Of a stretch of DNA of 64,000 nucleotides, positions 33,151 to 44,895 are shown piece by piece. The translations under genes and the position numbers were made by a program. Position 1 is the first letter of the stretch. The number at the start of each line of letters is the position of its first letter. The stretch spans positions 180,741 to 244,740 of the forward strand of contig JAAEAF010007697.1 of assembly GCA_011037195.1 (NCBI GenBank), in the 5' to 3' direction. Under the pieces are notes generated by a model. It did not search any database, had not been told where the DNA came from, and was given only the letters and a program-made list of their open reading frames with translations. The DNA comes from Triatoma infestans (Eukaryota; Arthropoda; Insecta; Hemiptera; Reduviidae).

Positions 33151-33972
33151 TTCAATATCGAGTTTTCACCGGAAATACACGATTTGAGATCCTGTGAGTC
33201 CAAAAAAGTAATTTTGATAAAATGGTGTGTATTTTATAGCTCAAAAACAAAAAAAAAACGCTGAAAGTTCATACTTGGCATCCCATTTGGGTATCACCAG
33301 AAGATCTGACAGGAACTTACCTACAATAATTTATCAACTTTACTGAATGGATTTTGCACTTTTTTGCAATTTTCACGTAAAGTACTCCAACTATTTTCTT
33401 TAAACCTTCAAATTAACTACTATCCAAAGAGCTACAACTTTTATATGTAACATTTCTTTTCTTTTGGGGAAAATTTTGGGAAAATTGGGGGGGAAAAAGA
33501 AAGCTTTAGGAGAGCTGTAGAGGGATGTTTTCCTCTAAAGTGCTATTCGAGTATATTATACAATTTTATCATCGAAATAACATTAACTAGAATTAAATAT
33601 GTTATGGATAAAAATCGGTTGAACGAAAGTGCATTTTTTTACTAAGTTATTTCATATTTTTAACGATTTTTCCCATAAAAGTCCCGATGATTCCAATTAA
33701 TTTTGTTAACAGTAAAAATGATTATACATAGGCCTGTCACTTTCTTTGGGAACTTTTTCTGAAAAAGATCATTTAAATAAGTTTTGTGGGAGGTGGCAGT
33801 GTATGGTTTCTTCAAAAAATTAATTTTATTAAATTTAGATTCTCCAACTTGATATAAAATTGAAGAGAAGCAAACATTTAGTGAAAAGTGTGAAGAAAAT
33901 TTGTCCCTTAAATCCAATGTATACTATAGTAAGAATAGGTCTGGTGTGTGTGTTTCACACCATATTTTTAGT
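33151..33972 (+). repeat. RA repeat lacking its 5' terminus
   Basis: Starts inside the RA 5' block (AATATCGAGTTTTCACCGG) and runs to a recognisable 3' end with GTTTCACACCA. The terminal inverted repeat and the 5' hairpin are replaced by the Penelope tip. G-runs are at 33466-33492. Confidence 0.75.
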
Positions 33973-34816
33973 TTTGCAGAACATCAGCGGAAGAAGGGAA
34001 GCCAGTATATTCTCAGGATGGTATTCTTCAGTCGATTCCAACTCAAATTTCATAAAGCATTATTTGGGAGAATTCACCAAAAGCGAAGCAACAGTTTAAG
34101 AGACGTATAACAAAATAATCACAGGATCAAGAAGAACAATCGGACTGCCAAGTTATTATTTAAGTCGTTTCGTAGTTACAACTAGTTTAAATGGAAATAG
34201 TAACGGTTAGAGTTCTATAATCACTATGACTAATAAAACGTTACTTTGGAGATAATCCAAATAAAACTTTCATTCTCATGCAAAGCACGTAATTAGTTAT
34301 TTGAAATAATCTGAGAACAGACAAAAATAACAAAAGTAGCTTCCGTAACTCCCAAGATTTAAAAGAATATATATAAATATATGTAGAAATAATAAATTCA
34401 GTTTGTATGCTTTATTTAAAGAGTTTTCAAAGTTCAATTCTAAAGTTCAAAGTTTAGGTAACGATTTGGCCATTCAATCTTTTGTAATAGTTTAGGATAT
34501 TGTTGACGTAATAGTGGCAGGAGGTGTATTGTGTAAAAATGATAAATGGAATATCACACTATTGAGACTTGTAATGATAAATTTATATTGATAAAAATCT
34601 GTGTAAGAAGAATATGCACAAAGAGGGCATTGATGGCCAAGTGAAGATTGTGTTGGTCGTACAATGGTGGAGCGTTGATGTGATTTTGAAATGGTGATTA
34701 AAAAATAAAAACGACACACACACAAAAAACTAGTATTAGCTTTTCACCTCACAATTTATGAATGGGGAAATTTTAGAATGGCCAATTGAAGATCGGTGTC
34801 TGTGGAACTCTTGCTT
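33973..34816. other. unassigned, possible LINE tail on the minus strand
   Basis: The minus-strand frame at 34492-34725 contains HQCPLCAYSS, which faintly resembles the zinc-finger-like tail of LINE proteins, but His and later Cys residues are not convincing. Nothing else was recognised. Confidence 0.3.
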
Positions 34817-35294
34817 GTTTTAATGTTGCACTTGATAGTTTAGTTAGCTTTTACGAAATTCTGTGGCATACAACAAGGCTCCTTGACAGAGAGTTGAGTA
34901 ATAAGAGTTGACTTCAAATTCTAATACTAATTAAAATTCGAAGCTCTTGCTTGTTATAAACTCTTTGAGAGTTGTTTGTGAAGCATCCGATAATTATTAG
35001 TAGGCTTTCGAATGCCGCTTGGGGACTGTTTCCTGACTCCATGATTGCTTGTTTGAACTTGATTTTTAACACTGCATTGATGATTTTTAGACTAACTTAA
35101 GCTCTGAAATTGCCGAGCTTTTATATGATTTTTTTCTAGTTTGGTAGGAGCTTGGCGCAACTCTACAAAGTTGTAGCCCATTGGACCATATCAAACAAAA
35201 CATAACTGTTGCCAACTATTATTACTCAACTCTCTGTCAAGAAGCCACAGAATTCTGTAAACACTAACTAAACTCTCAAGTGCAGCGTTAAAAC
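34817..35294. mobile_element. foldback element, about 478 bp
   Basis: GTTTTAATGTTGCACTTGA at the left end is mirrored by GTTTTAACGCTGCACTTGA on the opposite strand at the right end. The arms continue for about 100 bp, including CTTGACAGAGAGTTGAGTAA. The middle has no ORF. It is a non-autonomous inverted-repeat element. Confidence 0.75.
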
Positions 35295-35573
35295 AACCCT
35301 ATTGTGAAACACTCAAAGGTCTTTCTATTATTACAGTTATTACCATTTTAAATGAAAAATCCTCTTTGAATTAGCAATAGTTACTAAACTAATTGGGTTT
35401 ATATTTCAAATAAATCAAGGTGTTTAGCGATTAATACTTAGTTACCATAAGGTGACTTTGTAAGGCATCATCCTTTATATCAACATATTAGCTTGTAATG
35501 AGTTTGAAACTCCCCCAGATACTCCTAAAATATTTTTTTCAGAAAACTGTTTATAATAATATTAATTGGTTTA

Positions 35574-35896
35574 TGTAATAGTACCGCAAAGAGAATGCAA
35601 CCACAATAGAGAGAATAGAGGCCCTCTCTGGTTAACAGAGACTATTCTCTGACTTAGGCAGGCTGGAGTGGGAGAACTGTGTATATAAGCCAGTGGGAAT
35701 CTATCTAAAGAACCTATTAGATACAACTATACAACTGTACATCGCATCGTGTCATATCTCTACTCTCACCATTCATTCTATCATTTTCATTATCAAGTCC
35801 AGTGCAGTTAGTGTAAACTTAGCTACATTATATTAGTGTCAGCATATCTCGTTCATTTAATCAAACCTAATTTCTCTCCTCAACAACCCCATTATA
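35574..35896 (+). mobile_element. solo LTR, plus strand, GTTTA duplication
   Basis: A 323-bp LTR beginning TGTAATAG and ending CCCATTATA, flanked by GTTTA at 35569-35573 and 35897-35901. The promoter-like block CTGGAGTGGGAGAA followed by GTATATAAGC (35681-35690) is shared with the minus-strand LTRs. This copy fixes the element ends for the family. Confidence 0.85.
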
Positions 35897-36156
35897 GTTT
35901 ATATCTCTGTTCAGTAAGCATTCCAAGTTAAAGAATACTGATGGAGTCTTTTTTCGAGAAATTTAAAACAGAAAAAACCGATATATTTCGTATTTGCAGA
36001 TAATTTTTTTCTTCAAAAGCACATCATGACCAATAAGTTGATCAAATATGAAGCGATGATGAAAAAAAGCTTAGGCAACACCAATATGGAATCCGTAAAG
36101 ACCGTTGAGAAGTATTCTTAGTGAAATATTATATAAATTTAAATTATCATTTGGAA

Positions 36157-36620
36157 AAATCTGGCACGAACACTCACACGACTTTCTCTAACTAATTAAT
36201 ACAATTATATCAGGAAATTTTCTTTAAAATTGCAACGTTACAATGTTTAGTGGGGTTGACCACAAACTTGGTGTGGGGATTTTACTTGTATACCTGAGCG
36301 GCCTTATGTGGAGCGCTCTTATGTCAAAACCAAGTTCAAACTAACTGAGATAACTCCAATATCCCCTCTAAAATAATTTTTTTCAGAAAAATGTTTCAAA
36401 TAAAAATGATAAGTATCTATTTATGCAGCAAGCATTTAAAGTTTAAAAAAAAAAGTTGTTGTAACCGTTTTCGAGAAAATTCCAAAAAAACTCAAAAACC
36501 TATCAAGGCGCACTTGTGGTTAATCGATTTTCTTCAAATTTGGAATTCCATCCACGCTTCTAATATATATTAAAATTATGCTGGTGGTGAAAACCATGTT
36601 TTAGGGTTAAATTCATCTCA
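36157..36620 (-). repeat. RA repeat, partial minus-strand copy
   Basis: The RA 3' end complement is at 36157-36195 (ACTCACACGACTTTCTCT), followed by at least one decayed module at 36350-36620. Confidence 0.6.
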
Positions 36621-36679
36621 TAAGGGGCAGGTAAAAAAGATCAAATTAGGGTAATAAAAGGGTTTTTTTTTTGTTTTTT

Positions 36680-36965
36680 TTTTGGCGCATCGACAACTCG
36701 GGTCATTAGCGCCGTACATTGTTGAGAGCCACTCGAGCAAAGAGTGTCTTTGCATGACATCCATCGAAACTTCTCATGGAAGTAGCATGGAGCCGGGCCA
36801 TATTATAGTCAATCGTCCCCCTCTCCCGCTTTAGCCATCGAATCCTGTCGACGGAGTGGGGAGGGTCGACACCGCACAATGACATCCTCCTTTTCCTTTC
36901 ACTACTGATTGAGGTGGATTTCTGTATAATAGTATTACACAAGGCGTGCCACCCGTTGCTGCACT
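36680..36965 (-). mobile_element. SINE-like element with the GCGC tail motif
   Basis: The minus-strand 3' end matches the structured tail of SINE B (GGCGCTAATGACC...GTCGATGCGCC) followed by an A run. The body is GC-richer than its surroundings and differs from SINE B, so it is another element sharing the tail. The frame at 36706-36942 has no recognised domain. Confidence 0.55.
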
Positions 36966-37396
36966 TCGATGTTTGCCTTTACTTTTCATAATCTTTTATT
37001 TCTACTTTTCATTTACCTGGTGTTAAATAACTATGTTCGTTAAATAAGTTATTCATATTTTTAGAGACTAACTTTCAGTTCAATACAGCTACACGATATA
37101 AAAGGGTTAGTTACTTGCATTTGCGGTATTAAATTTAAATATTCCGACCCTCTAGACAAAACATAAATTAACTATTATTAAACTAAAACTGGAGTGAAGT
37201 ACTTTATAAAAAATTCCTTGCACCCCAGATAAAATTCTAATCTAAACGCATTCATGCTAACTTTCAAGCCAGTAATTACATTCTCGCTAATAAATACATT
37301 CGTGCCGATAAATACATTCACACTATACATTCATACTGTGGGTAGGGTACTCTATATTCCACTCCCAATTATATTAAATCTAATTTAAGCTAAATA
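36966..37396. other. unassigned sequence
   Basis: Several short repeats of 'ataaatacattc' lie at 37290-37325. No gene. Confidence 0.5.
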
Positions 37397-37747
37397 TTAT
37401 CGTATATGATTTAAAAAGGCAAATAACCCTCTATTATGTGGAGAACTCTCTTTCAATATAACGCACAAGTCATGCGGCAGGCCTGCTCTTTGCCTAAGTG
37501 CTCGCAGAGCCTGACACTCTTCCAGAACATGTGCTACAGTAAGTCTTCCTCTACAAATTGGGCATCTAGGTCTTCTTCTACCCACCAGCACATGCCCATG
37601 TGTTGTTATACGTGTATGTCCGATCCTGAGTATAACAGATTCCCCCCCGCCGGAGGTTATCGACCAACGCCGTACGCAAGCATGGTTTCTGCAGTAAGTT
37701 GGTCGATTGCAATGCGTCAAAATTGGATAAGGGTGGTTATTGTTTGA
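37397..37747 (-). pseudogene. LINE C-terminal fragment with zinc-finger-like tail
   Basis: The minus-strand frame of 107 codons contains ILRIGHTRITTHGHVL followed by CPICRGRLTVAHVLEEC. This is the conserved region after the RNase H domain of I/R1/Jockey-type LINEs: an 'RTGHT...H' block, then a C-x2-C-x7-H-x4-C finger. Reverse transcriptase and RNase H are absent. A plus-strand frame on the same bases is a shadow. Confidence 0.8.
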
Positions 37748-37984
37748 AAGGGTTTGCTAGCAGCTGTAGTAGCAAGCACTTGTTATGAAGGGTTGCCCCC
37801 TATTATATGGTTTAAGGGACATTTCGTGCTTTCTAAATCACAAGAAGGAAACTATAAGATAGGATTTTCCAAAATTTTATTTCCTAACGGATCCAAATCA
37901 CGTTATGTTATTCCGATATATTATTAAATTAACGGATCAAAATTAAGTAAAATATTATAGTGAAGAGATACTTAAAAAGGAAAA

Positions 37985-38280
37985 CTTAACGTTACTGTTG
38001 CCCCCCAAAAAAATCAATTTTCCCTGGAAAATGTTTCAAACAAAGTGAGAAAATCGCGTAAAACTTAACAAATAAAAAAAACCTTCCGGACAGTTCCACT
38101 TCCGGGTGATGGATTTCGCCCAAAAGCTTCTTGATTCTATGTGGTGGTATTATGTAAACAGAATATCAATTGTGCTTTCTGCGACTTTTCGTTTTTTAAG
38201 ATATTCTGTTATCATACATGAAAAACATATTTTTTTTTTTTTTTGATTCCGGGGACCCTAAAACGTGCAAATTGAGACAG
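37985..38280 (-). repeat. RA repeat, decayed minus-strand part
   Basis: It has an ACTTCCGGGTGATGGATTT box near 38097, a GATACCTAA-equivalent region and a long T run at 38231-38243. The distal end is lost. Confidence 0.55.
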
Positions 38281-39228
38281 TAATAAAACACTATTATTTA
38301 CTATAATTTATGAAATATTATGTTGAAAAATTCTAAATTGATAAAACTGTTAAATTTGCTACTAAACTTTACCGACTAGTTAAGTATAATCCATCCAATT
38401 AATTAAAAAGGATTACAATAATATATCTATATATGTAACAAAATCTATTATATTATAACTATCCCTTTAGGAGACAAAATCCCTATGCATAAAGGTCAGC
38501 TAGGCTAATAATTAATATGTCAGATACAGGATAAATTAACCCAGATATTATAAACAGGATACAAATTGCAGCCAGCTTTATCCTATTTACTGTCAATTGC
38601 CATAAAAGTTATAATTTATTACATAACTTTGAAAATATCTTCAAATATATACAAATAGATATTTATATACAATAATGAAAACTGCAAAAAGGAACAAATA
38701 AAGTGGGGGGGGGGAGCGTGGAAAGCCCCTAAAAATGTAAAAAGTCTCATTTTTCAATAATATCAGTATTTATGATGACATTATGGTAGCCCATTATGGC
38801 TATTTCAAGGCCTACTTCACAGGGGAATGTATCGTTTTTTATTTTAATGCTCTTCTTTATTGCACGTGACTTTTTTTCCTAAGATACAAAAACTAGCACA
38901 CTAAAGATAGATGACGATAATATATATATGTAAGTAGCTGGGGGATAAACTTTGGAAACTTTCACAGTTTTTTTGTTCCCTTAATCCTTTATCGGGTGTT
39001 ATAAAATTCGGGAATGACCACTTTACTAGGTTCATTTCTAAAATTTAGAATACCATAGATTAGGTTTAGGATTAGGATTAGGTAAATTTGGAAGAAGAAT
39101 CATTTATCATTATCAAACTGACTTCCCAATCTTATTCCACAATTTTAACCATAATTACCTGCCGCTTGTATATAACTACTCTTATAACTATAATATACTT
39201 TTGCCACAACGTCATGTTTTTTTAAGGA
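38281..39228. other. unassigned AT-rich sequence
   Basis: A G run lies at 38704-38714. No gene. Confidence 0.5.
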
Positions 39229-39310
39229 ACGAGATTAGTTCAATGGTACCGTACTGGACTCGCAACGCGATAGTCCTGGATTCGAATCCAGGAGTGCTGC
39301 TCTTAATTTA
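39229..39310 (+). tRNA. tRNA-like sequence, probably SINE head or pseudogene
   Basis: ATTAGTTCAATGGTACCGTA resembles a D arm/A box. CCTGGATTCGAATCCAGG resembles a T arm/B box, but its loop is 8 nt instead of 7. The anticodon stem around ACTGGACTCGCAACGCG does not fold cleanly and the acceptor stem is not evident. It is more likely a tRNA-derived repeat than a working tRNA. Confidence 0.4.
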
Positions 39311-39718
39311 ACGATTCCCTGGTAGTTAATTCATAAATTTAGAGAAGCTAATTGATAAAATATAAATAGATTTTTTTTGTTTTTCTTAAAATGAAAATAT
39401 ATTTATTCAAATCACATTTGTGTGAAATTATCTAATTAATTAAATATTAGCAATAATTTTTCTTTGTAATTTTGGATAAAATGAACACAGCGCTCTCTAG
39501 CAAGTAGCCAGGAAACGAAGATATTTTTTTAATCTAACCATGATTAACGGTAAAAATGATCATCATTTCTCTAATATAATTTTATTTATACTTTTGATAA
39601 TTTTAAGCATATATTATGGTTAATTATTCCAATAATATACATATAACTAAAGAAACAAGCAGCTTTCTATACTTTTGCCAGATATTATTCTTTCAACATT
39701 GTAAAAGAAACAAATATA
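39311..39718. other. unassigned AT-rich sequence
   Basis: No gene or repeat recognised. Confidence 0.5.
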
Positions 39719-40109
39719 CAATAAAATCCCGATTATCCTGTTTGCAGATTATCCGTGCATGAATTTAATTTAAAAAAATAATTATATGCATATGTATTTT
39801 TTAAAGACATATTTGCTGGCTTTTATGTTTACGCATCGACCAATGGGAATTCGAGTATAACGACATAATAGCAATTAGAAAAATTCAAACTTATATTAAA
39901 AAATCATTAAAAAATTCCAGCAAACAAACCAAAATCATAGATTTTCTTAATAATAATGAGCATTAAACATGTTAAAATAATTGTCTGCCTTAGAAATGTA
40001 TAAATATGTTTTATTTTAGAAATAAATAATTATAGTTCGGATTATCCATGTTTTTCATTATCCTTGCCGCTTCTCCCCACCATTAGCCCGAATAATCGGG
40101 AGTTTACTG
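39719..40109. mobile_element. pogo/Tigger-like MITE
   Basis: Terminal inverted repeats CAATAAAATCCCGATTATCC (left) and, on the opposite strand, CAGTAAACTCCCGATTATTC (right) carry the CAGTAAACTCCCGATTAT signature of pogo/Tigger transposons. It is flanked by TA at 39717-39718 and 40110-40111. At 391 bp with no ORF it is non-autonomous. A second GGATTATCC-type motif lies inside near 40040. Confidence 0.85.
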
Positions 40110-40119
40110 TACTTTTCTT

Positions 40120-41085
40120 TTTTACTTCCTCTAACTGCCGTTAGAAGAAGTAATCGTGATTTCGAAATAAGTTTTCACAGGATATATCCGCTTTAAAGGT
40201 CCCTTTAGTCCAAAAAAGTGGTTTTTAGCGTGTGCGTGTGTGGGGGGGGGGGGGGGTTGTGTGAGACAGCATTTTTCAAAAACGAAAGATCGCAAAATGT
40301 TCAAACTTAATATTACGTTAAAGTGCTACTAGTAGAATACATGAGAATAAGGTTTACATAAAAAATCATTCAAACGGAAGGGCCACTTTACTGATTTCTT
40401 AATTTTTTCAGTTTTTTGGCGATTTTCTCAAAAACGGTTCCAACGATTTTCTTTAAACTTGATATATCAACTACACATAATATAATAGAACTACAACTTT
40501 TATTTGAAACATTTCACCAGGAAAATTCATTTAAGGCCATTTTTAGGGGGAAAGGTGGAATTAGGTTTTCCTATAAAGTGGTATTTCAATTTATAATATA
40601 ATTCTACCAACTAACTATGTTGTCGAAATTCCATATTTGTAGAAAATCGGATGACCGGAAGTGCATTTTTTTACTGAAATGTATTTTTCAGTTTTCTGCT
40701 ATTTTCTCTAAAACGGCTTCAATGATTTTCTTTAAACTAATTATATGAAATACACATAAGTTTTATTTGAAACTTTTCTCCTGGTGAAGTCATTTAAGGG
40801 GGGCTTTTGGAGGAGGAGTGGAGTTATGTTTTCTTTTTATCATAGTTTTATTACACATTCAGTTCTACCATCTAAACAACAATATTAGTTAGAAATAAAA
40901 TAGATTCCCAAAATTTCGAGTTTCAAGAAAATTATTAAACCGGAAGCGCGCTTTTACTGAACAGTTTTATCAGTTTTTGCGATTTTCTTCGTAAAAGCAT
41001 CGACGAATTTCATTAAATTTGGTATACTAACTATAAAATTTGTCAATCACAATTTTGTAAACTGGAGTAAGAGACGGATTTTTTT
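40120..41085 (+). repeat. RA repeat, 3 modules
   Basis: 5' block with a variant hairpin (CTCTAACTGCCGTTAGAAG), then a G run at 40241-40256 in place of the usual TG expansion. Module boxes lie near 40377, 40656 and 40941, and the 3' end is CTGGAGTAAGAGA. The terminal hairpin is lost. Confidence 0.8.
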
Positions 41086-41559
41086 TTTAAATATAATATT
41101 AATTAAACCAAGCGGGTATAAACACTAACTGGCACGCCAAAATACTAAGTAAATAAGCAACAATTCCATGTTTGTCTCGTATAAATGGTCTTTGCTTTGT
41201 CAACATATATTTTGGTCAACATATAAAACTCTTTCAAAAGGTTCAATAAACGTAACTAATTCACAAGTTAACTTCGTCTTAACATGTCTTAAATCACCTC
41301 GTCAGCATCAGTAATGTTATCAAAAAAGTTTTCTCAATATTTACCAAAAGAAACTTCGTTCGAGCTAGGTAAATTATTTGTCCAAGTTCTTTTCAACAGC
41401 TCCGGCAGCAATCAGTTTTGAGGGCTATGCTGTTCAGTATCGTCATCCCACAAAATACTTCAATCTCTTCACTATATTAAATTCGCTCAATTGCCAGCTT
41501 ACAAGATAAATATAGAAAAATCCACTATCAGATGGGAGAAAACATTATTATTCACAGAA
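41086..41559. other. unassigned sequence
   Basis: No gene recognised. Confidence 0.5.
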
Positions 41560-42235
41560 GGGGAGGGCAAACCCTACACTATCCAAAGCCTCCCAGGGCC
41601 CATATAGCTACCCCTAAAGAATAACAACCACTGGGACTCGAACGAAAATCCAGGCCCAGGTTTTAACCATCTAAGTTTCACCACAGACCGAACAAATCGG
41701 ACCAAAACCCTAACAGGACACAGCTTAAGATCCTCTACCGATATCCTATTCCGGCCGAAGGTCCTAAACTTAATCTCCTCACAACCCAAACAATTCGTGA
41801 TCAGATGCATGGGTGTTTCCTCCTCAGTCTCACAAACTCTACAAAAGGGGTCAGGCACGAGTCCCATTGTATAGAATGTCTCCTTAAACCACAATGCCCA
41901 GTGCGGAATCCAACCAGATGCCTGAGGGAGGTCCGTGAAAGACATCGGACCCCCGGTACTCAAAGCTCCGTCCGGACCCCCAATGAGCATTTTAGACTGC
42001 CGACAACCCACTGCACTCATCCATAAGGATGATGGCTGTGAGGTCATCCACGTCTGAAAGCCCGACAAACATGTGCCAGAAGACACACCAACAGCAGGCT
42101 CTGGACCAATGAAAGGGAGAGAGGCACCTAATTTGGCAAACCTATCCACCTCCTCATTCCCAAAGATTCCCATATGACCTGGAACCCAGACCACAAGCAC
42201 ATCCTTTAATGAAGAAAGATCTTCGAGTCTTGGGA
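41560..42235 (-). pseudogene. LINE RNase H domain and tail (R1/I-like)
   Basis: The minus-strand frame of 208 codons begins with LVVWVPGHMGIFGNEEVDRF. This is the RNase H C-terminal block WVPGHxGxxGNExxD used by non-LTR retrotransposons, with its conserved His and Asp. It continues to HWALWFKETFYTMGL and the finger CRVCETEEETPMHLITNC. The upstream reverse transcriptase is missing and the frame has no genuine start. The 3' untranslated part matches fragments at 9.4 and 32.1 kb. Confidence 0.85.
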
Positions 42236-42404
42236 GGAAACAAAGTTTAAACTATTAAAATCGGCAGAGATTTTTTTTTTGTTAAAGGTTAATAACAGAG
42301 AATCAGTTCTTTTGGATAATAAACGAAAAATATTTAGGGCACATATCAAAAGAGTAACAATTTAAATAAAAGAATTAAAAATAACATTAAATTAATTAAT
42401 AGTG
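42236..42404. other. unassigned sequence
   Basis: Short AT-rich stretch without recognised content. Confidence 0.5.
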
Positions 42405-42592
42405 TTTCAAACCAAATTTTTTTCTATTTTCAAAGACCCCACCCCCCAAAACATGTAGTCCAGTAAAAACTCAATTTCGAAAATGTGGCAAGATCGTAAT
42501 ACTCCGCAATTATATAACTATGCAGATTTGAGTAAGAGAAAGTCGTGTGAATGTATCACACCATCGTGTGACTGTTTCACACCAGATTTTTT
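42405..42592 (+). repeat. RA terminal fragments with duplicated 3' end
   Basis: Contains GAGTAAGAGAAAGTCGTGTG followed by two successive versions of the 'GTGTGA..TGT.TCACACCA' end (42545-42565 and 42566-42585). The terminal hairpin therefore appears in tandem. Confidence 0.65.
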
Positions 42593-43679
42593 TTTTTTTA
42601 ATTAAATGTAGAAATAATATTTTAAGAAATAATAATATAAGAATAATATTTTAATAATTAATAATAATATATAGAAAATAAATTTTATTTTAATTAGCTT
42701 ACTAAAACAAATAATAATATTATGGTTAAATAAATATATGTTTTATGATTAATGGTTGCAATGCATAATAATCCAAATGAATTATTTGCATTCCTCCCAA
42801 GTATTTTGGATTAGAGAGAAACGTATTCATAGGTGTGCACTATCACACTAGGTCTGGTCTGTTTGTGGTCGGTCGGTGGATTGCAATCACAGTACTTGGG
42901 ATTGTGTGGTTAGGATTAAATTAAACTGTCCCCCTCCTAGACAATCTTCACTATCCAAAGGAAATTTTACTGTAAGTCATAAAGTCTGGAAACCAGAGAG
43001 ACACCATAGAGAGTAAGAAGAGTGTTGAACAAATGAAAACATTAAATCTGGACTTCTCATCACTTTTAATATAACAAATTCGCTACAATAGTAAAAAAAA
43101 AAAAAAGAACAAAATGAAATCACTGCATACAGAAAAAAAAAATCAGAAATAAATATGTTATTTAAATGGATTAAACGCTTTATTAAACAATGAAACTTAA
43201 TTGTATTTAAGAATTACTTTTAAGAACCTAAACGGAAAATCAACTATGGGAAAAACTTTAAGGGATTAAGTGCTTGTGCTAATTATGCTATTAAATCTGA
43301 GTTCGCATTAACTAGAAGATGAAGAAGAAGAAGAAAAAAACTTATGGAGATTATGCAAAAGAAACTTAAGTTCATTTATTAAGTGTGCAGTGCATTAGCT
43401 TAACTCGCTACCAAAATCTTTTTCACTTATGTAGCACTAAAATTAAAGCTCTCTAAGGCTACAGTTTTATCTTTATTATGGAAATCTAAAGCCAGAATTG
43501 TGTCAGCTAATAAACATCTATTAAATCTGATAATTCTGTTAAATATGGGGGGGATTGATGTAAACCAATTTAGTAAAGTCACACACACTCCAGAAATAAA
43601 GGAAACAGAGATTGAAAATAAAGACTTACATTTAACAAACTTTAATTCTCGCCTTCTCGCCGCGAGAATTAACGAGATC
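42593..43679. other. unassigned AT-rich sequence
   Basis: No supported gene. The 61-codon frame at 43500-43685 has no recognised feature. Confidence 0.5.
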
Positions 43680-43880
43680 CGTTAACGTACTTCCGTTTGA
43701 TGGATTTTGCTGGAAAACTTGTGAGATGCGGTGCTAATATGAAAACCGAATATCATGTTTGAGCTGCCTGCGATTTTTTGTTATATTTGGTTCACATACA
43801 GACCATATTTGCTAAAAATATGTTTACCTTATTCCGGGACCACAAAATACGTATTTCCGATGAAAACTCAATTTCAGAAA
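43680..43880 (-). repeat. RA fragment, minus strand
   Basis: It has a GTACTTCCGTTTGATGG box, the GAATATCATGTTTGAGCT block and the complement of TCACCGGAAATA in degraded form. Confidence 0.6.
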
Positions 43881-44289
43881 ATATAAAAATGCTATTCAAA
43901 AAAATAATTGGTCACTTCTCGCTAATGAATTATTAGTAGGATGATATAAAAAGCCCACATTCATAGATATTCACCACCAAATTCGCTGTCCATTAATCTG
44001 TGTAATTGTGAGTTAGTGTGGATTCTTGTATAAGATTCGTCTGTTTTCAATACAGTCAGCTGTCATCACCATGTACATACATACAAGGTTAGGGATAACA
44101 AGCTATTCCCATAGGAAATCAGCACCCGCAACCAATTTATTTCTTTCAACCTGTTAACGTTTTATAAAGATATACAAAAAAAATTCAAGTTCCTATCATT
44201 CAATAAATTACATTATTATTAAATTATTATTATTCTTAAATTGAAAATAACATTGTTTGATAAATATTTAAATAAAATTATAACAATAA
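43881..44289. other. unassigned AT-rich sequence
   Basis: No gene recognised. Confidence 0.5.
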
Positions 44290-44425
44290 ACTCTCCGTTG
44301 CTAGGCAAGGCATTGATTTGGATGCCACAAAGGTTGAAAATGTGCCATCCTAGCTCACGCGTTGGAGAACGAAACAAACTGAGGGGCGCTAATGACCTTA
44401 GAAGTTGATGCGCCCCACCCAAAAA
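44290..44425 (+). mobile_element. SINE-like tail with GGGGCGC inverted ends
   Basis: GGGGCGCTAATGACC ... GTTGATGCGCCCC at 44392-44421 forms a hairpin-capable tail followed by an A run. It is related to the tails at 31783-31815 and 36683-36712. Confidence 0.6.
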
Positions 44426-44529
44426 AACTCTCAAAATTCAAGAAGCACTTGATAAATATTCAGAATATATTTCTAGGAAAGAAAAATCCAATTTGATGCA
44501 CACACGACTTCAATGAGGTTTTTTTTTCC

Positions 44530-44895
44530 TTTTTGTTTGCAACTGCAAGAGCAAGGCTAGTAACTAGTGTGACATAGCGATACGTAAGTGAAGTCAGTAA
44601 CAACAGTGATTCTCCAAGTACATTATTTATTTACCGAAGGATTTGCACAGCCAGTGCCGCTTGAGTCGCGAATGGGGTTATCAGGAACGGAAAAAGATGA
44701 GAGGTGATCAGTTAGAAGGTTAGAATGACCAAAAAGAAGAGAATGAAATTTTTGGGTGATTCTATTGGAGACACAGTATGAAACATTAATTATTCGATTC
44801 ATTAGTCTTTAGAATTTTGGACTGTAAAAATTGAAGACGGTAAATACAGAATGTTTGGCTGACCCCATAGTTCGAGTGCATAGGTTTAAGAAGTG
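44530..44895 (-). mobile_element. Jockey-like LINE 3' fragment
   Basis: On the minus strand, residues NLCTRTMGSAKHS near 44890-44840 correspond to the 'LLKPMWTYGLELWGSTK' region of the LINE at 59.4 kb. The frame ends soon after and noncoding 3' sequence follows. It is decayed. Confidence 0.5.

Noticed and set aside
37436..37747. 103-codon plus-strand frame
   Set aside because: Shadow of the minus-strand LINE fragment with the CPIC finger.
39229..39310. Functional tRNA gene
   Set aside because: The T loop has eight bases, the anticodon arm does not fold well and no acceptor stem is clear. A SINE head or pseudogene is likelier.
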